From contig CADCXA010000025.1 in assembly GCA_902806565.1 (NCBI GenBank), forward strand, positions 1,426,001 to 1,490,000: a stretch of DNA of 64,000 nucleotides, given 5' to 3'. Shown piece by piece: positions 23,759-39,200 of this stretch. The position numbers were made by a program, and so were the translations under genes. The notes under the pieces are model-generated. The model worked only from the letters and a program-made list of their open reading frames with translations, had not been told where the DNA came from and made no database searches. Position 1 is the first letter of the stretch; the number at the start of each line of letters is the position of its first letter. The stretch is from Hypoxylon rubiginosum (Eukaryota; Ascomycota; Sordariomycetes; Xylariales; Hypoxylaceae).

Positions 23759-26700
23759 TTAACTTTTTTTTTTTTAAGTTTTATTTTAAAATGTTATTTT
23801 ATAAATATAAAAATCTATAAATTTCCTTAATTATTATTAATAAAAATTCTTAATAAAATATTTAATTTTTTTATTAAATAAATAATTATAAAGTTTTTAA
23901 GTTTAATATTTTTTAATAAGTTATTTTTTTTATTTAATTAAATATTTTATTTTTTTTAAATTTTTTATAAAATTTTTTACTTTTTTTATTTAATAATTTT
24001 TTATTTTAATTAAAGTTATTTTTTATAAAATTTAATTAAAATTAAATAATATTTAATTATTAATACGGTAAAATTTAATAAAAAAAATATAAAATAAATT
24101 ATAAATTTTTTAATTTTTAAAAAATATAAGTTTTATAATAATTAAAAAAATTATTTTTTAAATTTTAAAAAATCTTAGTATCTTTTAATTTAATTTTTTT
24201 ATAAGTTTTTTTATTTTTATATTTTTAATATTTAATATAACCAGTTATTTTTTAATATATTTAAAACTTTTAATATATTTTTTATTTATTTAAATTTTTA
24301 TTTAATATTGGTTTTATTTAAAGTATTTTTAGATATTTTTTTAAACTTAAATTATTTAATAAAAGTAAAATTAACTTTTTAAATTTTTAAATATTTTAAA
24401 TAAAAAATTATATATTATAAAATAATAATTATAATTAATATAAAAAAATATTATATAAAAAAAAAATAAAATTATATTATTATAAATAAATTTAATTATA
24501 AGAAATAAATCTTTTTAATTATTTATTTTATAATTAATAAATAATTATAAATAAGTTTTAAAAGTTTAATTAAGTTATTTAATTTATTTATTAGTTTAAA
24601 AATAAAAAATTATATTTATATAAAATTTAATACTTATTAATTTAAAGAATTTTTTTTATAAATATATTATAAACTTAAAGTTTTTATTAAAAATAATATT
24701 TAATAATATATTATATAATTTTTAATATTTTTTAATAAAAATTTTAATAAAATTATTAAATTTTTTATTTTTTATTTTAAAAAAAATAAAATTAATTATT
24801 TTTATAAAAAAATTTATTATTATTTATATAAAGTTATATTTATTTAATAATAATAAATTTATAATAAAATTTATTATAATAATATACTAAGATTTATAAT
24901 AAAATTTTATAAATTAAAAAAAACCGTAAAATATATATCTTAGAATTTTATTTTTTTAATATTTTAAATATTTTTTAATATATTTTTTAACTATATTTTT
25001 TAAATTAAATTATTAAAAGTTACAGGTTATTAATTTTATAGTTTTATTTATTTTTATATAACTAATAATATATATATTATATTTAAATTTTATAATTTTT
25101 TATTATAAAATTATTAATATTTATAAATAGTTTTTATAATAAAATAAATTATTTTATATTTTTATATTTTTTCTTAATTAATTTTTTTATTTTAAGTAAA
25201 TAAAATTTTTTAATATAATTTTTCTAAGATTTTTTATAAATTTTAATAATTATTATAATATTTTAAAATTATAAAATTATTTTAATATAAATAAAATAAT
25301 AATTAAAATAATGAATATAATTTCTTATAAATATAAAAAATATTTTTTTTATAAAATTAAAATAATTAGTTAATTTTTAACCCTTTTTTTTTAAAGTAAT
25401 ATTATAATAATTTCAATAAAATATTAATCTTTTTATTTAAATGTTTTAATTAATAATTAATAATAAATTAATATAAAATAAGTTATTAAGTTTATTAAAT
25501 TTATTTTTAATTTAATATTTTAATAATAATAAAATAAAAAAAGTTTTAATAATTAAAATAAATTTTAATTTAATAATATATTTTTTTAAAATATTATTTT
25601 TATTTCTTAAAAAAGTTAATAATATTTAATAATTTTTTATTATAAATTTTATAATTTATTTCGGCTAGGTTTAACTTTTAAAAATAAAATATTATAAAAT
25701 AAAATTTCCTAGTTTTATTTTTTTAAAATAAAATTAATTTTATCGTAAAATCTAAAATATTTATTTTAATATAAATAATTAAATCTAAGTTAAAATAAGT
25801 AAAAATTAAAACTGTTATAAATTAATTTTTTAATATTTTAAAAATAATTAATATTAATTTTATTTATTTTTAATTTTTTTTATTTTTTTTATTAACATTT
25901 ATTAAAAATTTAACTATTATTAAAAAATTATAAATAAAATATTAATAAAAGTTTATAAATCTTATAAATTATTAATATTTTTTAAAACTAGTTAAGTTTT
26001 TTTATTTTTAAATATTTTTAATTTTATTTAAACTTATTAATATATTATTAACTTTAATAATATATTTTAAAAACTTAACTTTTTAAACTTTTTAAAAACA
26101 TTTTTTTAGTGATATAATTAAATGGTATTTTATTAATTATTTAAAAACTTTTTTTATTAAAATATTATATTTTTTTTAAGTGTTTTTATAAATAAAAATA
26201 TTATTAAAATAAATAAATATATTAATATTAATTAAGTTTTAAAAAATATTATTTATTATAATTTAAAAAGTTATTAAAATATTAATAAATTTAAAAAATA
26301 TTACTAGGTATTTATATAAATTATATTTATATTTAAAAGTTATTTTTTATTTATTTTTTTCCTTAATTTATATAAAGTTAAATTTAAACTTAAAATTAAT
26401 TTTAATAAAAAACTTAATAGTTTTAAATTATATTTAAAATTTTATAATTAAAAAAATTAAATAATAAATTAATATAATAATAATATTAAGTTTTTAATAA
26501 TTAATAATAAGTTATAATAGATTTTTTAAGTTTATTTTTTTAATAAATATTATTAAAGTAATATATAATAAAATAAACTTTTTAATTTTTTTATATTAAT
26601 TATTTTTTTTAATTAAGGCTTTAAAATAAATAATTTTTATTTATTTATAATATAAAAAGGTTTTTAAAAAAGTGTTTTTTTTTTATAAAAGTTTATAATA

Positions 26701-29700
26701 TAATTTTAAAGTTAATAATTAAGAAATTATTATTTTATTTTTTAAATTATAATTAAATAAAATTTTTAAAATTCTTTAAAAATATTTTTAAATATTTTTT
26801 AAGTATTTATTTAAATTATAACTAAAATAAAAAAAAGTGTTAATAAATTTATTAAGATTTTATTTATATAATTTTTCTTATAATATTTAAAAATAAATTA
26901 GATTTTTTAAATTTAAAAAAAGAAATAAATTAATTAATATTATTTAAATTATTATTAAAAAAAATTAATATTATATTTTTTATTTAAATTAATAAGTTTA
27001 AAATTAAAATAAATAAAATAATTTTTTTAATATTATAATATAAAAACTTTTAAATAAAACTTATTTTTTTATTTAAATATTAAAATATTAAAATTTATTA
27101 TTAATTAAAAATATTATTATTTATAAATAAAAATTTTTTATTAATATATTTTAAAAAAAGATATAATTAATATATTATTTTTTATATTTATAAATATTTT
27201 TATTTAATATTTTTTATTATTATAAATAAATGTTATTTTATAAATAAATTAGTTTTTAAAATATAATTTAAAAGTTAATTTATTAAAAGTTAAAAACTTT
27301 TTATAATTTATAATTTAATATATTAAAAAAAAGTATAAAAGTTTATTAATATTTTTTATAATTTTATATTTTTTTTTTAGTTTTAATTATTTAATAAGTA
27401 AAATTTATCGTGGTTTTTATATTTTAATTAAAATAAATTTATTATTAAGTTATTAGTTTTTTATTAATATAATAAAATAACTATTTAAAAATTTAAGTTA
27501 AAATTTTTTTTTTTAATAATTCTTAAAAAAAAAATTTTATTAAAATTAAATTAATTTTTATTTTTTTTATAAATATAAAAACCGATATTATATTATTATT
27601 AAACTTTTATTTTATAAAAATAACCTTTTTTAAAACTATAAATAACTTTTTTTTATTAATATTTTTTTTTATAAAATAAAATAAAATATTATAGTTATTT
27701 TTTTTATAATATTAATATAAATATTTTTTTTTTTATATTAATTAATATCCGTTTAATTAATTTCTTATAAAACTTTTTTATTAAAAACCTAGTGTTTATT
27801 TTTAAAATCAAGTTAATTATTATTTATTTATTAATTTTACTTTTTTAAAAATTAATTTTAATTAAATTTAAAATAATTATTTTTACTGTAAAATTAATAA
27901 TTTAACTTTAATTATTTTATTATTAAATTAAGTTTATTTTTTTTTAATATATTAAAGTTTATAAATATATTTTTATAAATTTACTTAGCTTTTTAAATAA
28001 TATTAATAAATTTTTTATTATTATTTAAAAGATTTTTTTAATAAAAATATATTAATTTAATAATTTTATTTAATAAGGTTTTAATAATATAATTCTAAAA
28101 AATAATTTTAAATTATTAAATTAACTTATTAAAATCTAATATTTTAATAAAATATTAAATTATATTTTTATAATATTTAAATTTAAATATTTTCTTTAAA
28201 TTATAATATTTTTTTAAAAGGTTTTTAAAATATTTTTTTAAAATAAATTTATAATTTATTTAAAAATTTATAAGTTTTATTTATTTTATTATTTATAATT
28301 TTTATTAATATTATATTTAAACTTTTTTTATTAATAAAAACCTTATTTAATTAATATAATAATAATTTTCTAGGAAACTTTTTATATATATTTTTATATA
28401 TAATTTTATTTTTAAATATTAAAATTTAAATTTAAAAAAGTTTTTATTATTATAAATAATAAACTTATTAAAATATATAAAATTAATAATAATAAAAATA
28501 AAATAAATTAATTATTTAAATATTTAAACTAATTTATTTTTTAATATAATTAAAAGAGTTAATTTAATATATAAAATACAAGGAAATAATAGTTTTTATA
28601 AAAATTTTAATAATAATTTATTTTTTTTATTTTTAAAATTATTTAAATTATTATTAAAATTATTAAAAAAAAATAATAAATTATTTTTTTTATTTTTTTT
28701 AAATATAAAAAATCCAGTTTAAATAAAGTTAAATTAAATTTAAATATTAATAATAATTTTTTTAACTTAATTAATTTATAAAACTTAAATAAATAATTAA
28801 TTCCTTATTTTTACTTTTAAATTAAAATATATAAATAAAAAATAAATATTAAAAATAATATTAATTTAAATTAATTATTAAAAGTTAATTTTAAATATAA
28901 TTTATTTTTTTATATTTTTAAATATTAATTATATATTAATTAATTAGTTAATAACTAATTATTTAATAAATTTAATAAAAATAATTTTAATATATATTTA
29001 AAAATTTAATAATTATTTTTAAAAAAACTTAATTTAATTAAGTTAAATTAATATATTTTTAAATAAATAATTTATTAATTTATAAGTTTTTAATAATAAC
29101 TTATTTAATAATTTTATTTTAAGTTTTTTTATAAATATTAAAATTAATATATAATAACTTTAAAATTAAATATTGTTTTTAAATAATTTAAATTAGTTTA
29201 TTAATTATAATTTATTATATAATATTATTATTTATAAATTTAATAATAATCTTTTAAATTTATTATAAAAATATTTAATTAAATTATTTAATTTAATATT
29301 TAAAATTAATAATTTAAATAATTAATATTTTAATTTTTATATTATATATTTAAATAATAATATTATAAACTATATAAAAAATATTATAATTTTTATAAAC
29401 TTTTTAATTTTTTTAATAAGTAATATTTATTTAAACTAGCTACGTAACTTAACCGTGTAAACACAGCTAAAAAAAAAAACTATAGGTTTTTTTTTTAAAT
29501 TATATAAATATTTTATTATTATATTATATTAATTTTATATAATTTAAATTAATTGGAATTTATTTATAAAAATATAAAATAAAAATTATAAAACTGGTAT
29601 TTAATTATTAAGTTTATTATTTTTTATTAAAATTTTTTATTAATTTATATTGCTTTTTTTTAATTAATATATTTATATTAATTATTTTATTTATATTTTA

Positions 29701-30905
29701 TACTTTATATTTATATTTATACTTATTTTTTTTAAACTTTTATTTAAATTTTACTATTTTTTTTTTTAGAAATTTTTTAATTAGTGACTTTTATTTTTTT
29801 TAACTATTAAAATATTATCGTATTTATATTTATTAAAGTTTTATTTATTATTAGTTTAAATATTATTGTTATTACTAATAAAATTATTAAATAATAAAAT
29901 TAAATTAATACTTAATTTAAATATAATATTATTAAATATAAATTTAAATTATTTAGTTTTAATATAAGTTAAAATTAATATTAATTTTATACGTTTTATT
30001 CTCAGCTTTTTATTAGTTTTAAACTTTTTTTTATAATTATTATTATTAATTATTAGTTTTAGTTTATTTTATTTTTATATAATAAAGGTTTTTTTATAAT
30101 ACCGGTAATAAATATTAAAGTTATTATCGTTAAATTTTAAATTTAAATTTAAAAAACCTTTTTTTAAAATTAAAAAATAATATTTATAATTATCTCTTAA
30201 TTATTAATTTTTTAACCTTAGGTTTTTTAATTTTAAATTTTTTAATTATTAGTTTCTACTTTAATTTTTTTTTTTTTTTTAATTATTTATTTTTAACATT
30301 TTTATTTATAGCTTATATATTTTAATTAAAGTTTTTAATAGTTTTTATTTATAGTGTTTATTTTTTTAAAGTTTTATTAATAATAAATTAAACTTTTAAT
30401 TTTTTATCGCTTTTTTATTTTTAAGTAGTAAAGTTATTTTATTATATATTAAATTTTAAGTAAAATATATAAATATATATTAAAAAAACACTTTTAAAAT
30501 AAAACGGTATTTAATATTATAATAAAAATCTAAATATAATAAATCTTTATTAATAAAAAATTCTAATAAATTTAATATATAAATTTATAATATATATAAC
30601 TTATTTAATTTACCATTTTTATTTTTATTTTTTTTAACATTGTAATTATATGGTTATAATTAAATAAGTAATAAATATTATTTTAAATTATTATTTAATT
30701 CTTATTATTATTAAAAAAATTATTTATATTTAAAAATAAAATTATAAAGTTTTATATATAGTGGTTATTAAATTAAATTAAATATGTTTTTAATATAATA
30801 TAAGTTATTTTAATTTTAATTAAAAAGTTATAATTATTTATTAGTTTTTTTAAATTTATTATAATTTTAATAATTAAAACCCGTGGAAATGTTTTTTTAT
30901 TATTT

Positions 30906-30965
30906 AAAGTTAGTTTATTTAAAGTTAACTTATTTAAAGTTAATTTATTTAAGGTTAACTTGTTT
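30906..30965. repeat. 15-bp tandem repeat x4 in the AT block
   Basis: AAAGTTA begins at 30906, 30921 and 30936, with a variant at 30951, giving four 15-base units (AAAGTTAACTTATTT type). Differences between units are mostly C/T. Confidence 0.8.
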
Positions 30966-32943
30966 ATAATTAATTTATTATATTTATATTTTAAACTTAT
31001 TATTTTTTTTTATAATAAAAATAAAATAATAAATATTACTTATTAATTAAAATTTAAATAAAAAATATAATTATCTATTAATATTATTTTATTAATAAAT
31101 TTAAATAATTATTATAATATTATAATAAAAAAATATTTAATATTATTTATTAGTTAAATTTATTAATAGTTATTAAACAATAAAATCTTATAGTTAAATA
31201 TAATAAATAATTTATTTTTAAAGGTTTTTAAAATATAAAAATTATATTTATTTTTATATATTTATAACATATTAATATTTTTTTTTATTACTAGATACTA
31301 ATAATTATTAATAATAATAATATAAATAATATAAATTATTTTATAATTAATATTAAAAATTATATTAAAATAATTTAAAAAATTAAAACTAAATAATAAC
31401 TTTATTTTTAAGTATTTTAAATAATATATATTAAACTTATATTATAATTATATATATAAATTATATGGTGGTAGTTTATAAATTAAATAATATAATTTAT
31501 TAATATTATTTATTTTTAAATATATAAATATAATATATATAAATTTAAGTATATATAAATAATAAAAAGTTATATTTATTATAATATAAATAAGGTTATA
31601 AAAACTTATTTATATAAACTACTTAAATATTTAAATAATAAATTATTTTAAAACTTAAAATATTAATAATTTGTTATTTATTTATATATATAAATAAGTT
31701 ATATAATATATAAGTAAGTATTTTTTAATATTATTTTAATTTTTTATTTTTTACTTTGGTATTTATTTTTTATTAATATATTTTTTATTAATATAAAATA
31801 TAAAATAAATTTAAAAGAAAAATTTATAGTTACCACGTTTTTTAATAATAATAATAATATATTTAATTAAATTTAAAAAGTTATTTATATTTTTTATTTT
31901 AAATATAATTTATTATATATATTAATTATTTTATATATTATTAATAATAATAAGTTTTATTATTTATTATTTTATAAAATTTATATAATTATTATTAAAA
32001 ATATTTAAAATAATACTAAAAATATATAAGAATTATATTTCTTTTTATTTATTAATTAAACTACTTTTTATTTACTGGTATTTTAAAATAATTTAATTAA
32101 TACTAAGATTTATTATTTTTATATTTTTTATAAAAGTTATATAAATATAAATTATATATTTAAATATTATAATTAATTTTAAATATTATATATATATATT
32201 TATATTAATTATTTTTATTATAATTAACGTATTATATTTAATAATTTCTTTTTAAAAATATTAATTTTTTTTTTATAAAAATATATTTAAATAATAAAAA
32301 AATATATATATTAATAATTTATTTAACTATATTAATTTTAAACTTAACTTTAATTATAATTATTACGTTTTTATATTATAATTAATAAAATTAAAAAATA
32401 ATTATATTATATTTAAAATTATAAATCCTTAGTTATTAGTTAATTAAATACGTATATATTTTATAAAAAATTTATTAAACGTTATTTATATTTTCTTTTT
32501 TAATTATATATTTTTTTACTAAGATTTTTATTATATTTAAAATAAAAATTATATTATTATTTATTTAAAACTAAATTTTAAATAAAAGAATAAATTTTAT
32601 TTAATATTATATATTTTTTAGTTATTAATTAAATATTATAATATAAATATTAAAATATATATTATTTTATAATTATTTTTTTTATTTAATTTTTTATATT
32701 TTAATTAAACTTTTATTTATTTGTTTTATTTAAGTTTTATTTATTAAAAAAATAATTAAAATATTTAATAATAATACTTTTTATTAAAAATATTTTATTA
32801 TTTTTTTTAAATATAAGGGTTTTTATAATAAATAATTTATATAATAAATAATAATAATAAAATAACTTTTTAATTTTAAAGTAAAAACTATTAATATTAA
32901 AAAAGCTAGCTAGAAATATAATATTAATAAAGTTTTATAAGGT

Positions 32944-33040
32944 GTAAATAAAATTAAAAAAAAGGATATAAGCGAAATTAAAAAAAAAAATATAAACGAA
33001 GTTAAAAAAAAGAATATAAATAAAATTAAAAAAAAAAACA
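32944..33040. repeat. About 24-bp tandem repeat x4 in the AT block
   Basis: Four units of the form ATAAGCGAAATT followed by an A-run and ending in TAT. Units differ by A-run length and by G/A and C/T changes. Function unknown. Confidence 0.75.
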
Positions 33041-33188
33041 ATATTAAGTATTTAAATAGGCGCTTAGTTTATTTAATATATATTAAATAAATAAAATCTA
33101 ATAATAATAATAATTTTAAGTATTTTTTTTAAAAGTATTATTATAAAAAATTAGTATTTTTAATATATATTAAATAATTTAAATTTAC

Positions 33189-33256
33189 TAGTAATAATAA
33201 TAATAATAATAATAAAAATAATAAGAATAATAATAGTAATAATAATAATAATAATT
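33189..33256. repeat. TAA/AAT microsatellite
   Basis: About twenty interrupted copies of AAT in a row. A simple sequence repeat within the AT block. Confidence 0.85.
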
Positions 33257-36200
33257 TTAACTTTTTCTTTTTTAATAATTTAAATAATAATTTTTAGCTT
33301 AATTAAAAAAAAAAAGCTAAGCTTAGTTTTTTATATTTAAATATTAAAATTAAGTTTATATTATTTTATTTATTTATTAATTTTAATTTTATTTTAAAGT
33401 TATTTATATTTATATTTAATTTAATAAATGGTAATAATTAAAGTTTAAATTATTATAAAAATTATTTTATTTTAATTATTTTTTATATAATTTTTATTAA
33501 TACTAGGTTTTTTATTAATATTAAATTTTTTATTAATATTAATTTTAAAGTTAATTATAAAGTTACTTTTAAATATATTTATAATAATTATATTTATTAA
33601 AAGGTTTAATTTTTTTTAATATTTTATTTATAAAAAATTAAATTTCTTTTAATATATTATAATTAAAAAAATTAGATTTCTTTTTATATATTATTTTTTT
33701 ATATATATAATTTATAATATTTTTTAAGTAAATATTTTTATAAAAATAATACTTTATAAAATATATATATATAAATAAAAAGAAAATGGTTTAATAAATT
33801 AATTTATTATTTTATATATTACTTAATAGGAATTTTAAATTAATATTTTTTTATATTTTTAAAATATAAAACCTTTTTTTATATTATAATTTTATAATAT
33901 AAAATTAAAAATATTTAATTAAATAATTCTTATTTATTTAAAATTTATTTTTAACGCCGGTTAGTTTTATAATTATAACTTATTTAAAACCTTTATTTTT
34001 TTTATTATTTTATATATATTTTAAACCAGTTTACTTTTAATATATAACGTGTATTTAATTATTATATATTCTTTTAAACTATTATTAAAACGTGATTTAT
34101 ATAATATTAATTTTAAATTATTTAATATTTTATTTATTTATTTAATTTAAATAATTATTTAGTTTAAACCTTTAAATTTTATAAACTTTTATAATTATTT
34201 TTAATTAATATTATTTAAGTTTATATAGTTTATAAAATTTTTTCCTAGCTTATAAAAAACATTTTTTAAAAAATTTTATTAACTTTAAAAAACCTTTTAA
34301 TTTTATTTTAACTTTTTTATATTATAAAAACGATATTTATAATAATTATTATTACTAGATTAAAAAAGTGGTTTTATAGTTTTATAAGTTAAAATAATAA
34401 TAATTAACACGCTAGCTTTTATTTATTAAACTTATTATTTTATAATATAAATTATTTTAACTTTTTTAAACTTAATTAAAAATAAATATTAATTTTAAAT
34501 TAAAATAAGTTAAATTATTTTCCGGCTTTATTTTATACGTTTAAGATTTTTTATTATATTAATAAAAATAATAATTATTTTATATTAAAAAATAATAAAA
34601 ATTTAATTAAATATATATAATAAATTTTAATTAAAATTAAAAAAATAAAAATAAATAATATTATAGTTTTAATATTTAATAATTTATATATATATTAAAC
34701 CTTATTATTTTTTTAAATAAATATTTTATTAATAATTTAATAGTTTATTATTAAATAAACTTTTTTATTAAATATATAATATAAAAATTAAGTTTATTAT
34801 TATAAAAAAATTAAGTTAAATAAAACGTTAATTATTAACTATAAAAATAAGTTTATATTAGTTTTTTTTAATTAATTTAAAAGTTTTAATTATTATTAGT
34901 TATTTATATATAAATATATAATATTATTTTACCTTTAAAATAAAATTATATTAATTATAAAATAAATAATAATAAATTTTAATATTATATTATTTTATTT
35001 AATTATTTTAATAATATATATACCGGTTGTTATTATAATAATATTAAAAATAAATACTTTTATTAATTTAATATATAATATATAAATATTAATAAACTTA
35101 AATAATAATAATTAATTTTTTTAGTAGTTATTAATAAATATATTAAAATAAATAACGTATTAGTTAATATTTTTATATTAATTTTAATTTCTTTTTAATG
35201 TAATTTTTTACCACTAATAGTTAAAAAAGGTGTAAAGCTTATAATAAAATAAAAATTAATTAATATTTATTTATTTAAAATAATTAAAATAATTTATAAT
35301 TTATTACTTTAATTATTTAATATAATAAAAAAAATAAAATAGTTAAAATATAATAGGATTTTTTATTTTAAAAAATAAAAATAAGTTAAATAATTAATTA
35401 AAAGTGTTTTATATATATATTAAATATAATATTATTTATAATATTTTCTTTTAATTATTTATTAATTTTTATAAAATTTTAAGATATATAATATTTAATA
35501 ACTTATTAAATTTTACTTTTAATGTTTTTAAAATTTTTAACTTTTAAACGGATTTAACTTTTAATATAATTATATAAAACTATTTATATATAAATATAAA
35601 AATCTTTTAATTAATATTAATTATATTAAAAAATTATCCTTATAATTTATTTATAGTTATAATAAAATAAACTAATATTAAAAACTATTATTTAAATTAT
35701 ATAAACAGCTAGTTTTTATTATTTTAAATTAATTTAACTTTTAATAAAATATATTTTATTTTATTAAATAACTTACTAAGAATTTTAACTTTTATATTAT
35801 ATTTATTAAATTAAATTATAACTATTTAAATGTTATTATAAAAACTTTAATTAAAATTTAAGTTATATAATATTATAATAAGAAAATTAACTTTTAATTT
35901 TAATTTAACCGGTGGTATTTTTTTTAATTATAAAATTTAAATTATTTTAATTAATATTTTTTTAATTTATTAGTTATTTATTTTAATAAATTTATTTATT
36001 AAAAAATATTTTTATTTCTTTTTAAAAATATTAAACAATAAATTATTATTAATTTTTTATATAAATATATTATATATAAATAAAATAAACTTAAAAATAA
36101 AAACGTTTAAATTATATAATATATTATTTAAAACTTTTTTTAAATAAATATAATTATAAAAGTTTTTAATATTATTAAACGCTTTTATTATATTAAGTAA

Positions 36201-39200
36201 TAATATTAATTTATTAATTTTAAAGTTATAAAAAATTATTTAAAATTATTATAAGAATTTTATATTTTTTATATTATTTTATTAAATCTTTATATTTTTT
36301 ATTAAATATAGTTTTTAAAATTTAAATTATAAAAATAAATTTTATAAATAAGTGTTAATAATTTACAGTTTTAATTTTTTTTTAACTATAAATAAGATTT
36401 ATATAAAATCTTTTTTAAATAAAATAAATATTTTATTAAATAAAAATTAATTTTTTTATATATTATATAATATTTTATAAACTATTTTAAATATATATTT
36501 ATATTATATAATGATTTTATTTTAAATAATTAGCGATATTTATTAAAAGAGATTTATTTTTATTAATTTTTTTTAAATATTATATATTAAATTATTATTT
36601 AAAATAATAAAAATTTTAAATTATAAATAAGCGGTTTTTTCACTAGGTAATAAAAGCGTTATAATATTAAATAAAACTATATATAATATAATTTTCTTTT
36701 TTAATTAATAATAATAATAAAACGTTAAATATAAAAAGATTTTTTTAATTTTAACTAGGTTTTATAAATAAAAATATATAAAAAAAAAAGGTTTATTTAA
36801 TAGTTATTATAATAATATTATATATAATATATTAATTATTATTTAACATTAAAAACGCTTTATTATATAAACTTATTTTAATGTTATAATTATAATTTAA
36901 CTTTTTTTTAAATAAGCGATTAATATAAACTTTTTTTTAATTAAATTAAAATAAAAAAAGGTTTATTTTATTTTAATTTTTTAAACTTATAGTAGTTATT
37001 TTAATTAAATATAAATTATAATTTAAATAAGTAATTTTAATTAAACTAAGTAAATTTTATATTTTATTAAATATTTATATTAAATTATTATATATAAATT
37101 CTTAAAATTTATTTTAAATATAAATTAAATTTTAAATATTACTTTTTTATAAAGCGTATATAAAAATAACTTTTAACTAACTGTTAATTAAAAATATTTA
37201 CGTTTTTTTAAAGAAATTTTTTTAATAATAATTATTTTTTAAAAAACCTTAAACCTAATAAATGTTTTAAAATATTAAGTATTAAATATTATTATATTTT
37301 ATTAAATTAAATTAATTTTTAGCTTTAAAAATTAAAATAAAAAGCATTTATAAATAAAATCTTTTATTAGTTTTTAAGTAAACGAAATATATTTAATTAA
37401 ACTTTTTTATTATTTTTTATTTATATTTTATTTATTTTTTCCTTATATATTATTAAAATAAATATAAAAAATCTTAATATAAAATATCTTAATTATTTTT
37501 ATAGATTTTATTATATTTAAATTATATTGTAAAAGTTATATGGTTTTATTTTAAGGTTTTTATTATTAATTTAAAGTTATTTTTAATATAGTATTTTTTT
37601 TTTTTTTTTAAATAAATAACTAGGGGTTAAATAAATAAATATATATTATAAACTAAAAATTCTAAAAAGCGATATATTAATTTATATAGTTTAATAAAAT
37701 AACTATATAAATATTTATTAATTTTATTATAAGGTTAATTTTAATTTTAATTTTATTATAATAATATTTTTTTTTAATATAAATAAATTATAATTTAATT
37801 ATTATTTTTATAAATATATTTATAAATATATTTAATTGTTTTTATAGTAATATAAACTTTAATATTAATATATATTTAATATTTTTAACTAAGAAAAAAG
37901 TTATATAATATTATTTAGTTATTATTTTATTTTATTGGTTTTAAATAACTTAAGATTTTAATATATAATTTTTATTTATATATTAAATATTTATTTAATT
38001 TAACTGTGGTTTTAAAGTAAAATAACTTTAAAAAGTTCTTAAAATAATGGTTTTTAATTATATAAAATAATTTTAAATTCGCTATGTTATAAGGTTTATA
38101 TATTATATTAAATAATATATATAAAACAAGTTTTTTTTTTAATATTTAATTGTTTAAACTATACCACGGTATTTATTAAAATAGTTTTTTTTTATAATAT
38201 TATTTAAAAGTGTTTTTTACTTTTAATTAAAAATATAAATATTAATATTAAATTAATTACTTATAATTTAATTTAAAAGAAGTTTATTTTTTATTTTTAA
38301 TTAATTTAAATTAATAATAAAAGTAATAAAAAAAGTTAGTTAATTTAAATAATAAATAATAATTATTAAGTTTTAATAATAATAAAATATAAATTTTTTA
38401 CTATTAATAAATAAAAATAATAAGTATATATTATAGTTAATATTAATTAAATTAATATTTTTAATTAAAATAATATTATAGAAACCATTTTAAAAGATTT
38501 TTTATAAATTATTTTATTTATATTTTAATTATTTTAAAGTAATTTATTTTATAATAATTTAAATATTAATTAAATATTACTAAAAAAGTTAATTAAATAT
38601 AAATAAAACTAATATTTTTTATTTACGATTATATAAATAATATTAAAAATATTACCGTAAAAATAAGTTTCTTTTTTTATAACTTTTATTATAAAATTAT
38701 ATATTTAAATTATAATTAGTTTTTTTATATAATTATATTAATATATAAACAAATAATATATATATTAAATAGTTTATAAAAATATATATATAAAAGAATA
38801 ATATTTTTTTTATAATAGTTTATTTAGTTAAAATAATTTCTTTTTATTACTAGCTTTTTTTTATAGTATTTAAGATAATATTAATAATATTTTTAGTTTT
38901 TAAAAGGTTTTTATATTATTAATTTATATTTTTTTTAAAAATTATATTTAAATTAAATTTTAATATAAATTAAATTATAAAACTATTTATATTTAAATCT
39001 TTTAAATTATTTATAGCTTTTTATATTTATTTTTAAGTTATAATATATTTTTTAATATATAAATTATTTATATAAATTTTTTTAAAAAGTTATATTAAAA
39101 TATTTAAATTTAAGTTATTATTATTAATAATAAATTAATATTAAACGGTTAATTACAAGTTATAAAAATATAGTTAAGTATATTTAAACCGTTTATTTTA

